Part shown: positions 14,618 to 15,417 of the stretch, piece by piece
Numbering within the stretch: position 1 is the stretch's first letter
Layout of the letters: each line of letters begins with the position of its first letter
Assembly (NCBI GenBank): GCA_905215395.1
Contig: CAJMQA010000050.1
Location: 1 to 15,417, forward strand
Length of the DNA: 15,417 bases
DNA from: an uncultured bacterium
Lineage (GTDB): Bacteria > Bacteroidota > Bacteroidia > Bacteroidales > Marinifilaceae
Direction of reading: 5' to 3'
Translations under genes and position numbers: made by a program
The notes under the pieces: model-generated
Databases searched by the model: none
The model's input: only the letters and a program-made list of their open reading frames with translations
Told to the model about the DNA's origin: nothing

Positions 14618-15417
14618 ATGAAAAGGATAATTTATTGGATTTCGCTTGTGGTGATTGCAGTGATAGTGCTGCCGCAATGTCAAAATGCTCCGAAGGAGAA
14701 GAAGGCTAAGTATGTGTTCTATTTTATAGGGGATGGAATGGGGGTGAATCAGGTGAATGGTACTGAGATGTATCTGGCCGAGAAAGAAGGTCGGATAGGG
14801 ATTAAACCTTTGAACTTTACGCAATTCCCGGTGACTAATTTTGCCACTACTTATTCGGAATATAACTCAGTTACCTGTTCTGCTGCTGCAGGAACTGCTC
14901 TGGCCACTGGAACGAAGACCAGGAATGGAACGATCGGGATGGATAGTTTGCGGAAATCACCTCTGTACAGTGTTGCCGTGAAAGCGAAAAAGGCTGGTAA
15001 GAAAGTCGGGATTACCACCAGTGTGAGTGTTGATCATGCCACTCCGGCAGCATTTTATGCCCATCAGCCGAACCGGAATATGTACTATGAAATAGCAACT
15101 GATTTGCCGAAAACAGGTTTTGATTTATATGCAGGAGGAGGCTTCCTGAAACCGGTGGATAAAAAGGATTCCACGGCAGCTGAGATATTTTCTGTTTTGC
15201 AGGATTCCGGCTATGTTGTGGTTAGAGGAGTGGAAGAATTTGTGTCAAAGTCCGGAAATGCCGGTAAAATAGTCTTTATCCAGCAGGAAGGTGCCAATCC
15301 GAAAAGTCTGCCTTATGCGATTGACCGACAGGTAGGCGACCTGACATTGGCACAAATTACTGAGCATGCTATTGATTTCTTATCCAGAGATAATAAAGAT
15401 GGTTTTTTCCTGATGGT
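14618..15417 (+). CDS. PhoA-family alkaline phosphatase lipoprotein (3' end beyond window)
   Basis: I translated 266 codons from ATG at 14618 to the window edge; about the first half of an alkaline phosphatase. The signal peptide ends in a lipobox-like VLPQC (Cys21), suggesting a periplasm- or surface-facing lipoprotein. Motifs: FIGDGMG with metal ligand Asp39; CSAAAGTALATG with nucleophile Ser88; DHATPAA, giving His140 and Thr142 at the positions of E. coli Asp153 and Thr155, as in many other alkaline phosphatases. Cys87 occupies the place of the Asp that precedes the nucleophile in E. coli PhoA (Asp101). The window ends at GFFLMV, just before the expected EG(S/G) metal-ligand motif. It hydrolyses phosphomonoesters to release phosphate. 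A gap of 51 bp and a promoter candidate separate it from the metallophosphoesterase, so it may be partly independent of the SusCD operon. Confidence 0.93.
   Translation, partial: MKRIIYWISLVVIAVIVLPQCQNAPKEKKAKYVFYFIGDGMGVNQVNGTEMYLAEKEGRIGIKPLNFTQFPVTNFATTYSEYNSVTCSAAAGTALATGTKTRNGTIGMDSLRKSPLYSVAVKAKKAGKKVGITTSVSVDHATPAAFYAHQPNRNMYYEIATDLPKTGFDLYAGGGFLKPVDKKDSTAAEIFSVLQDSGYVVVRGVEEFVSKSGNAGKIVFIQQEGANPKSLPYAIDRQVGDLTLAQITEHAIDFLSRDNKDGFFLM

Overview
The window looks like chromosomal DNA of a member of the Bacteroidota, most likely a gut Bacteroidales. The evidence is two SusC-type TonB-dependent receptors, one SusD lipoprotein, two ECF sigma / FecR anti-sigma pairs, relaxed Bacteroidota lipoboxes, and several exact copies of the Bacteroidota -7 promoter element TAnnTTTG with little sign of strong Shine-Dalgarno sites. 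An Odoribacter/Butyricimonas-like source is a guess from gene style only.

Layout. Two sigma/anti-sigma/receptor modules stand back to back and are transcribed away from a 172-bp intergenic region (5057-5228). Leftward: ECF sigma (5056-4490), FecR anti-sigma (4417-3269), then a SusC receptor that starts at 3191 and runs off the left edge; its SusD partner would lie outside. Rightward: a second ECF sigma (5229-5780), overlapped by 4 bases by an EFR1-type flavodoxin/ferredoxin protein (5777-6622), then a 466-bp non-coding stretch holding a long nested palindrome (6675-6855), then FecR (7089-8270), a complete SusC (8354-11833), SusD (11845-13356), a secreted metallophosphoesterase (13421-14566) and a PhoA-family alkaline phosphatase cut by the right edge (14618 onward).

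How it should work. Both SusC proteins carry an N-terminal STN signalling domain. The expected pathway for this architecture is: substrate binds the outer-membrane SusC(D), STN contacts the periplasmic part of FecR, FecR frees its ECF sigma, and sigma drives transcription of the receptor genes. The right-hand module is not standard. An Fe-S flavoprotein is translationally coupled to the sigma and separated from FecR by the palindromic region and a new promoter candidate. It also ends in two unrelated phosphatases, suggesting but not proving that phosphorylated compounds are the nutrient.

The most unexpected signals are non-coding: (i) the nested palindrome between ferredoxin and FecR, with a third partial arm copy that allows alternative pairing; (ii) paired hairpins in both FecR-SusC junctions, three of which show hexaloops of the form CGNYAA although their stems differ; (iii) a 14-bp perfect hairpin between SusD and the metallophosphoesterase. 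No CRISPR array, tRNA, rRNA or recognisable transposase was seen.
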